Shown: positions 41,465-50,443, numbered from the stretch's first letter. The stretch is 64,000 bases of DNA from DATATV01 sp035551355 (GCA_035551355.1 DASZNF010000088.1:1-64000), one strand, 5' to 3'. Notes: generated by a model from the sequence alone, not told the origin. Made by a program: numbers and translations.

Positions 41465-41726
41465 CACCGGGTGCAGAGGCCCAGGCCCCGGCGCCCGGTC
41501 TCGTTGAGTTCTGCGGCAGTCGTCGAAGCACCCAGCCCGCGCTCGCCGAAACCGTGGCCGACCACCTCGCCCGGCTACCGAGGCAGGTGCCGATCCGGCC
41601 CGCGCGGGTGATCGACGAGCCGTCCCAGATCGGTGCCCGGGACTCGGCCGTGCGCGATCTGCGCGCCGCGATCCTCGCCCAGGACTTCGCGACCGGGCCG
41701 GCCCGTCGGCACGGGCTGAGCGGGAG
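41465..41726. other. gap with a possible gene remnant
   Basis: Between the stop at 41464 and the TetR stop. A plus-strand frame reads RVIDEPSQIGARDSAVRDLR but lacks a start and ends inside the TetR gene. It may be debris; I cannot name it. Confidence 0.4.
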
Positions 41727-42395
41727 CTACCGAAGGGTCGCGATCCCGGCCAGGATGAGGTTGATCCCGGCCAGGAACTGCTCCCGGTCGTCGTGCCCCG
41801 GCAGTTGCGCGGCCACCTCCCGCACGAACGGGTACCGCTCGGGATCCAGCTGGGCCCACCGCTGCGCGACCGTCTCCAGGAACTCCGCCCGATTGGTGTC
41901 GCGCGGGACCAGGCGCGCGGCCGCCGCGTGCTGGCCGGCCAGGCCGAGCAGGTAGTTCAGCAGCGCGGTCACGGCGTCGAACCGGGCTCGTTCGGGTACG
42001 CCGAGCGCGTCGAGCCGGGCGCCGATGCCTTCGAAGACCGGCAGGATCGCCGGCTGCCACGGCTCGCGGGCGAGCTGGGTGCCCACCCAGGGGTGGGCGT
42101 CGATCGCGTCGAACACCGCCAGCGTGATCGCCCGGATCGCCGCCTGAGGCTCGGCGTCGTCGACCAGGCCGGTCATGGCGCGGCTGACGACATGGTCGGT
42201 GGCCGCCGCGAGCAGGTCGTTCTTGTTGTCGACGTGCCAGTAGATCGCGCCGCTGCCGGTGGCCAGCCGGGTGGCGAGGGCGCGGAAGGTCAGCGCGCTC
42301 TCGCCGTCGGTGTCGAGGATCTCGGTCGCGGCCTCGACGATCCGCTCCTTCGACAGCGCGTCCGCACGCCGTTCGCTCCGCTCGGTCCTGGCCAT
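41727..42395 (-). CDS. TetR family regulator of the monooxygenase
   Basis: 222 residues. Helix-turn-helix RIVEAATEILDTDGESALTFRALATRLATGSGAIYWHVDNKNDLL in parts over 20-65, with IYWHVDNK typical of the TetR_C-like tetracycline-type subgroup. ATG at 42395; earlier in-frame starts lie inside the operator. Divergent from the FAD monooxygenase with two matching palindromes. Same layout as tetR/tetX-type units. Confidence 0.94.
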   Translation of the reverse strand: MARTERSERRADALSKERIVEAATEILDTDGESALTFRALATRLATGSGAIYWHVDNKNDLLAAATDHVVSRAMTGLVDDAEPQAAIRAITLAVFDAIDAHPWVGTQLAREPWQPAILPVFEGIGARLDALGVPERARFDAVTALLNYLLGLAGQHAAAARLVPRDTNRAEFLETVAQRWAQLDPERYPFVREVAAQLPGHDDREQFLAGINLILAGIATLR

Positions 42396-42414
42396 GGGAT
42401 CCATCTTGACATGA

Positions 42415-42455
42415 TTGGAACATTGTTCCAAACTTCCTCATGGAACAACGTTCCA
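42415..42455. promoter_or_regulatory. two TetR operators
   Basis: TTGGAACATTGTTCCAA (42415-42431) and TGGAACAACGTTCCA (42441-42455) are perfect inverted repeats with the same GGAAC-N3-GTTCC core, 25 bp centre to centre, in the divergent TetR/monooxygenase promoter. Confidence 0.8.
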
Positions 42456-42491
42456 GCAGCTTGTGAACCAGCTCGCGAAGGGAGCACCACA

Positions 42492-43628
42492 ATGACAGCG
42501 GTCACGATCATCGGAGCGGGCCTGGGCGGCCTCACCCTCGCCCGGGTCCTGCACGTCCACGGCATTCCCGCGACCATCTACGAGGCCGAGCCCTCGGCCC
42601 AGGCCCGCACCCAGGGCGGCCAGCTCGACATCCACGAACACAACGGCCAGATCGCGCTCGAAGCGGCCGGCCTCACCGTGGAATTCCACGCGATCATCCA
42701 CGAAGGCGGCCAGGCTTCCCGCATTCTCGACCAGCACGGCAAGGTGCTGCTGGACGAGCCCGACGACGGCACCGGCGGCCGCCCCGAGGTCCTGCGTGGC
42801 GACCTGCGTCGGGTCTTCATCGATTCCCTGCCCGCCGGCACCGTCCAGTGGGGCAAGAGACTCGCCGGCGCAGCCGCGGTGGGCGACGGCAGCTACCAGC
42901 TGACCTTCACCGACGGTTCGACCGTCGGCACCGACCTGCTCGTCGGCGCCGACGGCGCCTGGTCGAAGGTCCGCCCGCTGCTGTCGGATGCGAAGCCCGA
43001 GTATGTCGGCGTGACCTACGTCGAGACCTACCTCTACGACGTCGACGAGCAGCACCCCGCGGCCGCCGAAGCGGTCGGCAGCGGCGGAATGTCCGCGCTC
43101 CTTCCCGGAAAGGCCATCGCCGCGCACCGCGAGGCCGGCGACATCCTGCACACCTACGTCCAGCTGAAGGTCCCCGCCGAGTGGGTGACCGGCATCGACT
43201 TCACCGACACCGCCACGGCGCCCGCCCGGGTGGCCGCGGAGTTCGAAGGCTGGGCGCCGGAACTCACCGCGCTGATCACCGACGGCGAGACCGCCCCGGT
43301 CCCGCGCACGATCCACACGCTGCCCAGCGCCCACCGCTGGGACCGCGCGCCCGGCGTGACCCTCGTCGGCGACGCCGCCCATCTGATGCCGCCCGCAGGC
43401 GAAGGCGCGAACCTGGCCATGCTCGACGGGGCTGAACTCGGCCAGTCGATCGCCGCGCACCCCGGCGACATCGAAGCGGCCCTCACCGCCTACGAACAGG
43501 TCCTGTTCCCCCGCAGCGAAGCCGAAGCCGCGGACGCCCACCAGATCCTGGACCTCTGCCTGGGCGACAGTGCCCCGTTCGGCCTCGTCGACTTCTTCAA
43601 CAGCGTCAACGAGAAGGCACAAGGATGA
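42492..43628 (+). CDS. FAD-dependent monooxygenase, TetX-like
   Basis: 378 residues. FAD motif GAGLGG at 8-13 in VTIIGAGLGGLTLARVLHVHG (written in parts), RGDLRRVF, and VGDAAHLMPPAGEGANLAM. The size and order match TetX-type flavoprotein hydroxylases. GGGAGC lies upstream of ATG 42492. Controlled by the divergent TetR. A role in inactivating a xenobiotic or antibiotic is plausible; the substrate is not shown. Confidence 0.92.
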   Translation: MTAVTIIGAGLGGLTLARVLHVHGIPATIYEAEPSAQARTQGGQLDIHEHNGQIALEAAGLTVEFHAIIHEGGQASRILDQHGKVLLDEPDDGTGGRPEVLRGDLRRVFIDSLPAGTVQWGKRLAGAAAVGDGSYQLTFTDGSTVGTDLLVGADGAWSKVRPLLSDAKPEYVGVTYVETYLYDVDEQHPAAAEAVGSGGMSALLPGKAIAAHREAGDILHTYVQLKVPAEWVTGIDFTDTATAPARVAAEFEGWAPELTALITDGETAPVPRTIHTLPSAHRWDRAPGVTLVGDAAHLMPPAGEGANLAMLDGAELGQSIAAHPGDIEAALTAYEQVLFPRSEAEAADAHQILDLCLGDSAPFGLVDFFNSVNEKAQG

Positions 43629-43679
43629 CCCCGGCCGGCGCGCGTGTGCGTGGCCCGGGAGACCGCAGTGGGTGGGCGA

Positions 43680-44466
43680 TCCGGGGTGAAGCCAGAGATG
43701 GTGGCGACCGACAACGCGTCGTACTCCGACATGGTGTTCGGTCTGTTCAAGATCCTCGGCTACAACTTCAGTCCGCGGTTCCGCGACCTGGACGACCAGC
43801 GGTTCTGGCGGGCCACGATGCCCGGCGTCGAGACGGGCGCATACGGCGTGGTGGAGGACCTGGCCCGCAACCGGGTCAACCTGAACAAGGTGATCACGCA
43901 CTGGCCAGACATGCTGAAGGTCGCCGGTTCCCTGGTCACCAACCAGGTCCGCGCCTACAACCTGCTGCGCATGTTCGGGCGCGAGGGGCGCCCGACCCAC
44001 TGGGGGCGGCGTTCGCGGAGTACGGGCGGATCGCGAAGACCGAGCACCTGCTGCGCGTGGTCGACCTGGTGGACGACACCTACCGCCGGCAGATGAACCG
44101 CCAGCTCACCGTGCAGGAGTCCCGCCACAAGCTCCCCCGCGACGTGTGCCACGGCAAGCGCGGCACCATCCACCAGGCTACCGGGACGGGATGGAGGACC
44201 AGCTCGGCGCGCTCGGCCTGGTCCTCAACGCCATCGTGCTCTGGACGACCCGCTACATCGACGCCGCCGTCGCCCGGCTGAAGGCCGAGGGCCACGAGAT
44301 ACGGGACGGGGACATCGCCCGGCTCTCCCCGCTCAAGCACCGCAACCTGAACCTGCTCGGCCGCTACAGCTTCACGGCCCCGACCCCGGCCGCCGGCGCC
44401 CTGCGCCCGCTGCGCGACCCGGAGGCGTCGGAGCTGGACGAAGACGACGACGGCGGGCAGGAGTGA
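43680..44466 (+). pseudogene. tnpA: Tn3-family transposase remnant
   Basis: C-terminal third of a Tn3 transposase in three frames. Frame one: NASYSDMVFGLFKILGYNF and VAGSLVTNQVRAYNLLRMFG; after about 44005 the frame shifts to AFAEYGRIAKTEHLLRVVD and NRQLTVQESRHKLPRD; after about 44178 it shifts back to YRDGMEDQLGALGLVLNAI and the end ALRPLRDPEA. The first 600 or more residues are missing and there are two frameshifts. No terminal repeat was seen. It marks a decayed insertion beside the monooxygenase unit. Confidence 0.9.
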
Positions 44467-44485
44467 GTATCAGGAGCCGATCGGA

Positions 44486-45211
44486 TCAATCCGTGATGGG
44501 CAGGCACTCGGCGAGCAGAGCGACGACGTCACGCCAGGCTCGCTGTGCGTGCCGTGGGTGGTAGCCGACGCCGGGACGCACGGTGTGGTCGACCGGTGGA
44601 TGGTGGAAGGCGTGAAGGGCTCCCCCGTAAACCACGAGACGCCAGTCGACGCCCGCAGCCTCCATCTCTGCGGTGAACGCGTCCCGTTGGGCGGGCGGCA
44701 TGATCGGGTCTTCCGACCCGACCCCGGCCCATACCGGGCAGCGAATGCGTGCCGCCTCGCCCGGTCGGCCCGTGGTGAGTGCGTTGACTGTCCCAATCGC
44801 GCGCAGATCGACACCATCGCGACCGAGTTCCAGTGCGACTGCACCCCCAGTGCCGTAGCCGACGGCGGCGGTCCGGTCGGGGTCGGCCCGTGGTTCGGCA
44901 CGCAACACGTCGAGCGCGGCGTGACCGATTCCTCGCATCCGGTCGGGGTCGGCGAGCAGCGGCATGCAACGGGCCAACATTTCCTCTGGGTCTTCCAAAT
45001 AGCGTCCACCGTGGAGGTCGAAAGCCAGCGCCACGTACCCCACCTCGGCCAGAGCCTCGGCCCGGCGGCGCTCGACATCGCTGAGCCCCACCCCCTCGGG
45101 TCCGATCAGGACTGCGGGTCGGCGCTCGGCACCGGCCGGGAGCGCGAGGTATCCGATCATCGTCAGGTTGTCGGCCGGGTATTCGACAGTACGGGTTGTG
45201 ACCGTCGTCAT
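44486..45211 (-). CDS. dienelactone-hydrolase-like protein, nucleophile lost
   Basis: 241 residues of the DLH fold. The nucleophile elbow reads G-Y-G-T-G-G (118-123) where dienelactone hydrolases have G-x-C-x-G-G, so residue 120 is glycine (codon GGC at 44852-44854). D168 (GSEDPIMP) and H200 (ALHAFHH) of the triad are intact. A one-base change from TGC would explain it. Either it is inactive, uses other chemistry, or is an early pseudogene. It lies beside the Tn3 remnant. Confidence 0.85.
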   Translation of the reverse strand: MTTVTTRTVEYPADNLTMIGYLALPAGAERRPAVLIGPEGVGLSDVERRRAEALAEVGYVALAFDLHGGRYLEDPEEMLARCMPLLADPDRMRGIGHAALDVLRAEPRADPDRTAAVGYGTGGAVALELGRDGVDLRAIGTVNALTTGRPGEAARIRCPVWAGVGSEDPIMPPAQRDAFTAEMEAAGVDWRLVVYGGALHAFHHPPVDHTVRPGVGYHPRHAQRAWRDVVALLAECLPITD

Positions 45212-45225
45212 GCGACTGGACGGTA

Positions 45226-45387
45226 ATGACCGTTGCGCCCGCTCGGGGTGGTGTTCACCGATGGCAGACAGCAGTCTGGCACCGCTGGCCCGACCCCCGG
45301 CTGTTCGTGACCGGCGAGGTCACCGGTGGGCGTGACGTCAACGACGTCGTCGAGCTGGACGTCGTGCGCGTCGAGCCCACCGGCTAA
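45226..45387 (+). CDS. short uncharacterised frame
   Basis: 53 codons ending RLFVTGEVTGGRDVNDVVEL and a few more residues. It looks like the C-terminal end of a lost gene rather than a complete one: no ribosome site, and it overlaps the aldo/keto reductase 3' end by four bases. Low confidence. Confidence 0.25.
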   Translation: MTVAPARGGVHRWQTAVWHRWPDPRLFVTGEVTGGRDVNDVVELDVVRVEPTG

Positions 45388-46376
45388 CCCCGAGCCACCT
45401 CAGCGGTGAACACGGGGAGGTAGCGCTCGCCCATCACCTGGTCGCTCAGCGGGTCCAGCGCAGCCAGCGCCTCGGCGTCCAGGGTGAGCTCCAGCGCGGC
45501 CGCGTTCTGCTCCAACCGGGCCGGGCTGCGGGTGCCCGGAATGGTCGCCACCGCCACCCCGAGCCGCTCGGCCTGGGCGTACACCCAGGCCAGCGCCGCC
45601 TGGGCCGGGGTGGCACCCAGCCGGTCGGCCACCTCGCGCACGGTCTGCGCGATCTTCTCGTTGGCCTCACCCGCCTCGCCGGCGAAGCGGGGGTTGGTGC
45701 GCCGGAAGTCCTTCTCACCCAGCGTGGAGCGGTCCAGGGTGCCGGTCAGGAACCCCCGCCCCAGCGGCGAGTACGGCACCAACCCGACCCCCAGCTCGGC
45801 CATCACCGGGGTCACCGCCTCGACGTCGCGGGTCCACAGCGAGTACTCGCTCTGCACCGCGGTGATCGGGTGCACCGCGTGCGCCCGGCGCAGCAGCTCG
45901 CCGTCGACCTCGGACAGGCCGAGATGGCGGACCTTGCCCGCCTTGACCAGCTCGGCCATCGCCCCGACGGTCTCCTCGATCTCCACGTCCTGGGGCGGGC
46001 GGTGGGCGTAGTACAGGTCGATCACCTCGACGCCCAGCCGCAGCAGCGAGGCGTCGCAGGCGCGCAGCACGTAGTCCCGGGCACCGCGGATGCGGCGTGC
46101 CCGGTCGCCGGCGCTGCGGTCGATGCCGAACTTGGTGGCCAGCTGCACCTGGTCCCGGCGGCCGTGGATGGCCCGGCCCACCAGCACCTCGTTGTGTCCG
46201 GTGCCGTAGGCGTCGGCGGTGTCCAGGAACGTGATGCCCAGCTCCAGGGCCCGGTCGATGGTGGCCAGGCCGCCGTCCCAGTCGGCGGCGCCGTAGCTCT
46301 CGCTCATCCCCATGCACCCCAGGCCCATCGCGCTGACGGTGAGACCGGGCGAGCCGAGCGTGGTTCGGGTGATCAT
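45384..46376 (-). CDS. aldo/keto reductase
   Basis: 330 residues. GLGCMGMSESYG, catalytic FLDTADAYG, K in LATKFGI, and YYAHRPP are the AKR13-type pattern; GTRSPARLEQN is the NADPH loop. The ATG at 46376 follows GGAGGAG. It reduces aldehydes or ketones in the cytosol. The promoter has a 32-bp palindrome with MerR-type spacing, so expression is probably induced by a MerR regulator located elsewhere. Confidence 0.94.
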   Translation of the reverse strand: MITRTTLGSPGLTVSAMGLGCMGMSESYGAADWDGGLATIDRALELGITFLDTADAYGTGHNEVLVGRAIHGRRDQVQLATKFGIDRSAGDRARRIRGARDYVLRACDASLLRLGVEVIDLYYAHRPPQDVEIEETVGAMAELVKAGKVRHLGLSEVDGELLRRAHAVHPITAVQSEYSLWTRDVEAVTPVMAELGVGLVPYSPLGRGFLTGTLDRSTLGEKDFRRTNPRFAGEAGEANEKIAQTVREVADRLGATPAQAALAWVYAQAERLGVAVATIPGTRSPARLEQNAAALELTLDAEALAALDPLSDQVMGERYLPVFTAEVARG

Positions 46377-46440
46377 GCGCGGATACTCCTCCTGCCCGGC
46401 GGACCGGGCGGTGCCTCGAGGGCTGACGAACGCCTCCGAC

Positions 46441-46472
46441 GCTAGGACTTGGAGCGCGCTCCAAGTCCTAGC
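46441..46472 (-). promoter_or_regulatory. MerR-type operator/promoter
   Basis: A 32-bp perfect palindrome with core CTTGGAGCGCGCTCCAAG. Read on the minus strand it gives TAGGAC, a 20-bp spacer, then TAGCGT as -10. An over-long spacer filled by a symmetric operator is the signature of MerR activation. It serves the aldo/keto reductase. Confidence 0.75.
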
Positions 46473-46497
46473 CGGAGGACCGGCCCCCGCCAGCGGG

Positions 46498-46605
46498 TCA
46501 GGCGCGGCGGGTGAGGGTGAAACGGTCCACCGGCAACAGGTCGCCATAGGGCCCGGACACCGCGTAGTAGGTGACGTGCATCGCCGCCACCGCCCGGGTC
46601 CACAT
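46498..46605 (-). pseudogene. remnant of a small protein, C-terminal end
   Basis: A 35-codon frame, MWTRAVAAMHVTYYAVSGPY and on to TLTRRA, reads like the tail of an NTF2-like or similar small enzyme. The rest is absent upstream, where the DNA (46606-46743) holds two imperfect 21-base CATCAA...CCCTTGC copies and no gene. Confidence 0.4.
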
Positions 46606-46743
46606 CGAAGGCGGCGAAGCCGTAAGAGTGCCTAGACCACCACCCCGACAGTTCCCGCCATCAAAGCCTGCGGCGACCGCATCACAGCACCTCTGCACCG
46701 CGCCGCGAAGGCCCTGCCCGGCATCAAACATCGTCCCTTGCCA

Positions 46744-47988
46744 TCAAGCACCATCCCCTTGCGGAGACAGCCGAGTGAGCAGCACGTCCAGTTGGTGCTC
46801 GGCCCGCTGCGCCCGCGCCGCGAGTTGCTCCTTGGTCTCCTCCACCGACGCGATCCGCTCCCGCGCGGCTTCCTCGACCCGAGTCACCACAGCCGCGCTC
46901 TGCTCCCGCACCCGCACCGTTTCCTGCTGTGCCGCCGCGACATCCGCTGCCAGCGATCGCCGCACCTCGGTCAGTTCCGCTCCTAGCGACCGCTGGACCT
47001 CCGCCAGGTCGGTCCGCACCCGCGCGGTCTCCTCCCGCGCCGCCGCCACCTGCTCACCCGAGCTGCGCCGCAGGTCGACCAGCTCACCGCGGGTCTCGCC
47101 CAGCTCCGCCAACGCCCGCCGGGTCTCGGCCCGCGCGTCGGCCTCGGACTGGTTGGCCCGCTCCGCGGTCGCCTCGGTGGCCCGGACCGCCTCGACCGCG
47201 GCGTCGCGTTCGCTCTCCACCCGCTCGGTCTGCCGTCGCGCCTCCGCCCGCGCGGCCGCGGCCTGCTCCTCGGCCCGTTCCTGCGCCCGTTGCACCTCCG
47301 CCACGGCCCGGGACTCGGCGGCCGTGATCGTGTCCTCGGTTTCCCGGCGGATCGCCGCCACCGTGTCCTCGGCCCGCACCCGCACGTCCGCGATCTCCGC
47401 TTCAGTCTGCTGACGGATCTGCTCGACTTCGGCCACCGCCGCCTCCCGCGCCTGCCGGGCTTCCTGCGTGTCGGCCTCAGCCGTCTCGACCGCGGTCACG
47501 GCATCCTGGGCGGCTTGCTCGGCGGTGGCGCGGGCGCGTTCGGCGTCGCGGCGTCGCTGCTCGGCCCGGGCCAGTTCGGCCTGGGCGGTGGCGATCCGTT
47601 CGGCGGCGTCGGCACGCACCGCGGCCAGCTCGGATTCGACCACCGACGGATCGGTCATCGTCCGCAGTTCCCCGACCACCCCGTCCAACGCGCGTCCCAG
47701 TTCGGCCACCAGTAGCCGCACCCGATCGGTGAGGTCCTCGGCCCGATCCCGGGCCGCCGACACCGGCATCCCCTCGGAGTTTTTCGTCACCGTGACATAA
47801 GGGGGCTGCTGCCCCTGATCGTTCTGAATACGTTGGCGTTCTCGCCAGGCGCGCCACCGAGTGTGCTCCGGCAGATCACAGTATTCGGCCGGCCGTCCCG
47901 GTCCCCCGGTGCGCAGAATCGGCCGCTCGCAGCCCGGATAAGCACAAATGGGTCCGGCTTCGGTCGCCACACTTCCAGTCACCCGCAT
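46744..47988 (-). CDS. zinc-finger coiled-coil protein
   Basis: 414 residues. The N-terminus has ICAYPGCERPILRTGGPGRP and EYCDLPEHTRWRAWRER: a Cx4C...Cx4H set that may bind zinc and DNA. From about 75 to 405 it is one long, highly charged coiled coil with RAE/AEA heptads. It resembles plasmid KfrA or SMC-like proteins in layout only. The upstream region has a palindrome and is AT-rich. A nucleoid, partition or conjugation role is conceivable. It is one of the least explained genes here. Confidence 0.8.
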   Translation of the reverse strand: MRVTGSVATEAGPICAYPGCERPILRTGGPGRPAEYCDLPEHTRWRAWRERQRIQNDQGQQPPYVTVTKNSEGMPVSAARDRAEDLTDRVRLLVAELGRALDGVVGELRTMTDPSVVESELAAVRADAAERIATAQAELARAEQRRRDAERARATAEQAAQDAVTAVETAEADTQEARQAREAAVAEVEQIRQQTEAEIADVRVRAEDTVAAIRRETEDTITAAESRAVAEVQRAQERAEEQAAAARAEARRQTERVESERDAAVEAVRATEATAERANQSEADARAETRRALAELGETRGELVDLRRSSGEQVAAAREETARVRTDLAEVQRSLGAELTEVRRSLAADVAAAQQETVRVREQSAAVVTRVEEAARERIASVEETKEQLAARAQRAEHQLDVLLTRLSPQGDGA

Positions 47989-48389
47989 ATCGTAGCATAG
48001 TTACGTTTAAAACGTTAACCAACGAAACCAAACGTATCGAAGCCCGATCAGAACGCCCGATCCTGACTTCTGATAAGTGAACATTATCGGTGGTTACGAC
48101 ACGCGAAACCGATCCCGAACCTCGATTCGTCACCCGCCCCAGCCCGCCCGCCGCGACGAATCCCGACGGCCCGACGCCCACCCGAAAACTGGGTAGCCCC
48201 TCCCGAGCCAGGCACGAAGCGAACCGAGCACAACCGCTGCTCCCCCGCGGCCGCAAGCGGCGAAGAGAAATCGGCGGCGCGGCGAGCCGGATGGAGCAGG
48301 TACCTGCCCGTCGTTTGCCGGTCGACACGCCCCGGGCGCCGTGCTGGGCTGCTGATAACGCAGTCTGGCCGAATTCCTGGGGGCGGCAC
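47989..48389. other. 400-bp gap between divergent genes
   Basis: Holds the palindrome above, then GC-rich sequence without a convincing gene. The frame of the peptidase continues upstream to 48090, but that part has no signal peptide and a poor start, so it is treated as non-coding. Contains the peptidase promoter. Confidence 0.55.
48003..48015. promoter_or_regulatory. AT-rich palindrome before the coiled-coil gene
   Basis: ACGTTTAAAACGT is a perfect 13-bp inverted repeat 15 bases upstream of the coiled-coil gene start, inside the AT-richest stretch of the window (48001-48020 continues with TTAACC). Likely operator or promoter. Confidence 0.5.
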
Positions 48390-49979
48390 ATGCGACGAAC
48401 ACGGATGATCACCGGCGGCTCACTGGCCGCCGCAACCATGATCACCAGCCTGATGACCACGACCGGCCCGGCAGCGGCGGCCGCAACCAACCAAGCTGTC
48501 GCCAACCAAGCCGCCACCGACCAATTGGCCTGGGGACCCTGCCCACCCGGCACCCTGACCGCCGGAGAGTCGCGGCTCCCGGCAGCCGCATCGCTGCAAT
48601 GCGCCGCCATCACCGTGCCGCTGGACTACCGCGATCCGCACGGTCGCACCATCTCCGTCGAGGTGTCCCGGGTGGCCAGCCCGGATCCGGCCGCCCGCCG
48701 GGGCGTCCTGCTGATCAACCCCGGCGGCCCCGGCGACAGCGGGCTCGGCCTGCCGGTGGACATCGCCGCCCTGGCCCCGCAGTCCCTGCTCAACGCCTAC
48801 GACCTGATCGGGTTCGACCCGCGGGGCGTCGGCGCCAGCACGCCAGTGACCTGCGGCATGACCGTCGCTCAGGAAAGCGACGTGCTGTCCTGGCCGCTGG
48901 TGCCCGGCGGCGTGCCGGCCAACGCGGTGGCCGACCGGCAGATCGCCGCGCAGTGCCAGACCGACTCCGGCGCGGAGCTGCCCGACATCACCACCGCCAA
49001 CACCGCGCGGGACATGGACCGCATCCGCGTCGCCCTCGGCGAAGCGCGGATCTCCTACCTCGGTTATTCCTACGGCACCTATCTCGGCGCGGTCTACGCC
49101 AACCTGTTCCCGGACCGCACCGACCGCGTCATCCTGGACAGCAACGTCGACCCGGACCTGGTGTGGCACAACGTAATCCGCTCGTTCGGCCCGGCCGACG
49201 AGATCAGATTCCCCGACTTCGAGAACTGGCTGGCCGACCGCTCGGCCCAGTACAACCTGGGCAGCACTCCGCAGCAGGTGCGCGCCACCTACTTCGCGCT
49301 CGCCGCGAAACTGGACGCCACGCCGGAGGGCGGCATCACCGGCAACCTGTTCCGGGACGCCTCCCGCGCCGCGATGTACAGCGACAGCCTGTTCCCGCTG
49401 CTGGCGCAGCTCTGGCAGGAGTTGGCCGCCGGCACGGCCAGCCTGGTCGCGATGCCGCAGCTGGCAACCGCCCCCACCACCGCGCCCGCGGACAACGAGG
49501 CGGCCGCGCTGCTGGCCGTGTTCTGCGACGACGTGAGCTGGCCGCGGTCGGTCCCCCAGTACGAGGCGGACGTTGCGCGCGACAGCCGGCTGTTCCCGAT
49601 CGCCGGCCCGATGGCCGCGGACGTGATGCCGTGCGCATTCTGGGCGGACCGGCCGCGCCAGCCGCTGGTCCCGATCACCTCGGCCGGCCCCCGCGACATC
49701 CTGTTGCTGGACAACACCCGCGACCCGGCGACGCCCTACTTCGGCGCGCTGGGCATGCGTGCGGCGCTGGGCCGCCGGGCCGCGTTCGTGACCGTGAACC
49801 AGGGTGGCCACGGCGTTTACCTGGTCGCGCCGAACACCTGCGCGAACGACCTGGCCACCGCCTGGCTGGTGACCGGTGCGCTCCCCGCGGCCGACCAGTA
49901 CTGCCCAGCGTCGCCGGCCGCCGATTCACAAGCCCAGACCCAGGTCCGGCAGCGACTGGCCCAAACCCTGGGTGACTGA
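48390..49979 (+). CDS. secreted S33 tripeptidyl aminopeptidase-like hydrolase
   Basis: 529 residues. Signal peptide (RRTRMITGGSLAAATMITSL then ...GPAAAAA). Catalytic serine in LGYSYGTYLGAVYA; LINPGGPGDSG is the oxyanion loop; acid in LLLDNTRDPATP; histidine in NQGGHGVY. The C-terminal TAP-like domain has two cysteine pairs. Exported actinomycete TAP/SlpD-type enzymes trim peptides from secreted proteins. ATG 48390 gives the normal signal. No neighbour suggests a specific substrate. Confidence 0.93.
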   Translation: MRRTRMITGGSLAAATMITSLMTTTGPAAAAATNQAVANQAATDQLAWGPCPPGTLTAGESRLPAAASLQCAAITVPLDYRDPHGRTISVEVSRVASPDPAARRGVLLINPGGPGDSGLGLPVDIAALAPQSLLNAYDLIGFDPRGVGASTPVTCGMTVAQESDVLSWPLVPGGVPANAVADRQIAAQCQTDSGAELPDITTANTARDMDRIRVALGEARISYLGYSYGTYLGAVYANLFPDRTDRVILDSNVDPDLVWHNVIRSFGPADEIRFPDFENWLADRSAQYNLGSTPQQVRATYFALAAKLDATPEGGITGNLFRDASRAAMYSDSLFPLLAQLWQELAAGTASLVAMPQLATAPTTAPADNEAAALLAVFCDDVSWPRSVPQYEADVARDSRLFPIAGPMAADVMPCAFWADRPRQPLVPITSAGPRDILLLDNTRDPATPYFGALGMRAALGRRAAFVTVNQGGHGVYLVAPNTCANDLATAWLVTGALPAADQYCPASPAADSQAQTQVRQRLAQTLGD

Positions 49980-50035
49980 ACGGAGTCCGTGGCCGCGCCG
50001 GGATCATCGCCGCGGCCAAGCCCGCACAGCCCCGA

Positions 50036-50443
50036 TCAGTCGGTCGTCTTGGGCATCTCGGTCAGGAACGGCCGCACCTCGAGCCACTCGTAGATGGGCG
50101 TGCCACCCGGCCCGGGCGCCGCGGACAGCTCCCCGGCCAGTTCGACCGCGCGATCCCACGATTCGGTGTCGATGATCATCCAGCCCGCGATGACGTCCTT
50201 GGTCTCGGCGAACGGGCCGTCGGTGACCGGCGGGCGCCCCTCGCCGTCGTAGCGCACGAACGTGCCCTCGGGGCTGAGCGCGTTTTCGTCCACGAACTCG
50301 CCGCTTTTCTCCAGCCGGGCGGCGAAGTCGTTCATGTACTTGATGTGCGCGCCGACCTCCTGCGGGGTCCACTGATCCATCGGCGGAAAGGGAACGTGCG
50401 GGGTCGGGCCACCTCGATAGTGCTTGAGCAGCAGGTACTTCAC
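50036..50443 (-). CDS. YCII-related (DGPF) domain protein
   Basis: 135 residues. KYLLLKHYRGGP at the N-terminus, FVRYDGEGRPPVTDGPFAE with the DGPF motif, and GWMIIDTESWDRAVELAGEL. GTG at 50443 follows GAGGGAG. Such proteins often accompany ECF sigma factors; none is adjacent here. Function unknown. Confidence 0.92.
   Translation of the reverse strand: MKYLLLKHYRGGPTPHVPFPPMDQWTPQEVGAHIKYMNDFAARLEKSGEFVDENALSPEGTFVRYDGEGRPPVTDGPFAETKDVIAGWMIIDTESWDRAVELAGELSAAPGPGGTPIYEWLEVRPFLTEMPKTTD

Noticed and set aside
41554..41955. Small gene on the plus strand between 41.5 and 42 kb
   Set aside because: It runs antisense through the TetR gene 3' half and lacks a ribosome site; at most its first part is a remnant.
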